The notes under the pieces were generated by a model. That model worked only from the letters and a program-made list of their open reading frames with translations. It made no database searches and was not told where the DNA came from. The position numbers were made by a program, and so were the translations under genes. DNA of 64,000 bases from Bacteroidota bacterium (GTDB lineage: Bacteria > Bacteroidota > Bacteroidia > Bacteroidales > FEN-979). The stretch spans positions 79,950-143,949 of the forward strand of contig JAPLDH010000012.1 in NCBI GenBank assembly GCA_026391355.1, given 5' to 3'. Below, piece by piece: positions 62,700 through 64,000 of this stretch (its first letter is position 1; the number at the start of each line of letters is the position of its first letter).

Positions 62700-63788
62700 C
62701 TAAATAGTAAAAGAATACAGCACCAGGTTATATTGCAATGTATCGTCTGTTATTCCCAGTGCCCCAAAATAAACATATCTTCCCTGCGACCATACAATTC
62801 CCAATGGCTGGATCCCCGGCATTTCGAGAACGGAAACCTGGTTGCCCCCGGAATCGGTTTTAACCGCCCTGACCTTACCATTTGACAAGACTGTAAAGAC
62901 AATTCCTCCATCCGGTGCCAGACAAAGGTTCCCGGCATAATCAAAAAATTCGAAATCATAGAGATGCTCCCATAATTTATTCCCGGAATCATCAAATTTC
63001 ATCATTAAAATGTCCATCATGTTAGAGGTAATACCATTTAAATACTTGTCTCCTATAACGATGAATGATCCATCGGGAAGCTCTTGTGTCTCCGGATTTT
63101 GAAAGTCAGGAAAACTGTTTTGCCATTGTCTATTACCCAGTGAATCTGTTTTGAGGACCATATCCGTAGCGGTTATGATCAGTCCTCCATCTGATGTTAC
63201 TTTCATATCACTTGCATACCCGCTGCTACCCGGCAATTTTGCATACCAGAGGGAATCTCCTGCAGAGTCTAATTTTATCAATCCCGTGATTAAAAGTTTC
63301 TGTTTTTCGACACCTGTCGTGAGGATAATGAATCCCTTATCCGGGGTTTCGCGTATCGTATAATCCTGATTATGCATTCCCAAGGCATAATATTTCTTTC
63401 TCCACTGAGGAATCCCATCGCTGTTTAATTTTTCGATGTCTATTGAGCTTGCAAGTACCTCTGAAGGAATATTGAAAACAACTGCCAATCCATTGCCGGA
63501 GGTTGTGCAAATCCCGCCTGCATTGTCGTAGCCGGGCAGTATTGATTCCCAGGCGAAAGAAAAATCCGCATTGTATTTTGCAACACAGGAAGATCCGTTT
63601 CGCAACAGATGCGTAAAAACAAACCCGTGATCCGGTGTAACGCAGAAGTTATTTCTCCCGTTATTGTTCGTAAAGGAGCCGGCAATTATTTTGGGATTGG
63701 CGGCCGGAGTATCATCAGATTTTTTCTTACAGGAGTCTGAAATGCAAAAGAATACCAATAACGAAAGAAGCACGAAGCGGTTTTTCAT
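62700..63788 (-). CDS. Lipoprotein with beta-propeller-like repeats
   Basis: This 362-residue protein has a lipobox ending at Cys20 (FFCISDSC), then a KKKSDDTPAANP spacer. The body is made of about six repeats of the type TPDHGFVFTHLLRNGSS, SDGIPQWRKKYY, TPDKGFIILTTG, LDSAGDSLWYAKL and TSDGGLIITA, reminiscent of the beta-propeller fold found in delta-60-type repeats of Bacteroidota lipoproteins. No enzymatic motif is visible. It should be anchored in the outer membrane, perhaps as a binding or scaffold protein. It converges with the thioredoxin gene across the hairpin at 62603. Confidence 0.8.
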   Translation of the reverse strand: MKNRFVLLSLLVFFCISDSCKKKSDDTPAANPKIIAGSFTNNNGRNNFCVTPDHGFVFTHLLRNGSSCVAKYNADFSFAWESILPGYDNAGGICTTSGNGLAVVFNIPSEVLASSIDIEKLNSDGIPQWRKKYYALGMHNQDYTIRETPDKGFIILTTGVEKQKLLITGLIKLDSAGDSLWYAKLPGSSGYASDMKVTSDGGLIITATDMVLKTDSLGNRQWQNSFPDFQNPETQELPDGSFIVIGDKYLNGITSNMMDILMMKFDDSGNKLWEHLYDFEFFDYAGNLCLAPDGGIVFTVLSNGKVRAVKTDSGGNQVSVLEMPGIQPLGIVWSQGRYVYFGALGITDDTLQYNLVLYSFTI

Positions 63789-64000
63789 GATCTGTAGATT
63801 GATGGAATATTTTTAATTTTCATTTATATTCATGGAATAAAATTATGAAAAATCCTGTCATCACCGATTTTCATAAGCTAAATTACCTATAATTTTTCAA
63901 AGTGTGGTTGCCCCCTGGAATCGAAGTTGCTTATTATGAAGCCAGGGATATTCCAAGGGTTCAAATTTCTTCAGTAAGTTCAGCAGAACAGGCATACTGC
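63789..64000. other. Unassigned right end
   Basis: The last 212 bases are AT-rich and show no open frame with recognisable content, no exact TAnnTTTG box and no RNA gene. They may hold the promoter of the lipoprotein gene on the minus strand or lead into a gene beyond the window. Confidence 0.6.

Noticed and set aside
1..64000. tRNA, rRNA or riboswitch genes
   Set aside because: I looked in the longer gaps for cloverleaf-like patterns, CCA ends and known riboswitch cores and saw none; a covariance-model scan would be needed to exclude them.

Overview
The window looks like a chromosome segment of an uncultured Bacteroidota bacterium, probably Bacteroidales/Marinilabiliales-like. The evidence is four surface or secreted proteins with C-terminal type IX secretion (T9SS) sorting domains, a TonB-dependent receptor, a dut-TPR-DUF4292-EnvC-like operon, KISTS-type methionyl-tRNA synthetase, and many Bacteroidota promoter -7 boxes (TAnnTTTG), one with a correctly spaced TTTG. 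Most genes lack a Shine-Dalgarno sequence. I see no rRNA, tRNA or CRISPR array.

Layout. (1) 1-7.7 kb is an AT-rich accessory island. It holds the end of a probable type III methyltransferase, a GxxExxY protein and a Res-type helicase-nuclease, then a 1283-residue DUF4062-NACHT-TPR (NLR-like) protein whose gene sits between two ~150-bp direct repeats. (2) 7.7-14.3 kb encodes a T9SS exoprotein, a small membrane protein and a TonB receptor. (3) 14.4-21.2 kb, minus strand, is a cell-envelope/housekeeping cluster: flippase, dUTPase, TPR protein, DUF4292 lipoprotein, EnvC-like protein and EamA transporter. (4) 21.4-24.8 kb has an RNase H and two T9SS proteins. (5) 24.8-29.5 kb is a second AT-rich accessory stretch: a UPF0175 gene cut by a hairpin repeat, a DUF559 endonuclease flanked by G/C-rich hairpin repeats, an HD-hydrolase-like protein and two unknown proteins. 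(6) 29.7-39.1 kb has metG, an S66 LD-carboxypeptidase, YraN and a tripartite RND efflux operon with an excellent promoter. (7) 39.2-46.8 kb has a giant trimeric-adhesin/tail-fibre-like protein with an S74 chaperone, an Nramp transporter, a PHP-type membrane phosphoesterase and a GT39 glycosyltransferase. (8) 46.8-50.8 kb has a decayed T9SS gene and a recX-prfB-arsC-fumC operon; prfB retains the programmed +1 frameshift. (9) 50.8-64 kb has another T9SS protein, a DUF4838 glycan-degradation protein, a metallo-beta-lactamase-fold nuclease-like protein overlapping tail-to-tail with a GH38 alpha-mannosidase, two thioredoxin-fold (TlpA-like) proteins and a lipoprotein.

Beyond the genes, the window is unusually rich in short hairpin repeat families: CCTGCCTGCCGGCAGGCAGG, ACCGC-AAGACGCAAAGACGC, CCCTCCCC-AAGGGGAGGG, CCGGGCACT-AGTGCCCGG, CCTTCCAGGTTT and CCCCGTG-CGGGGTT. 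Several have changed genes: one sits in frame between the catalytic residues of the Res nuclease, one truncates a UPF0175 gene, and one supplies the C-terminus of the RND permease. The best candidates for under-described biology are the repeat-bounded NLR-like gene, the DUF559 gene embedded in its repeats, and the HD-hydrolase accessory stretch.
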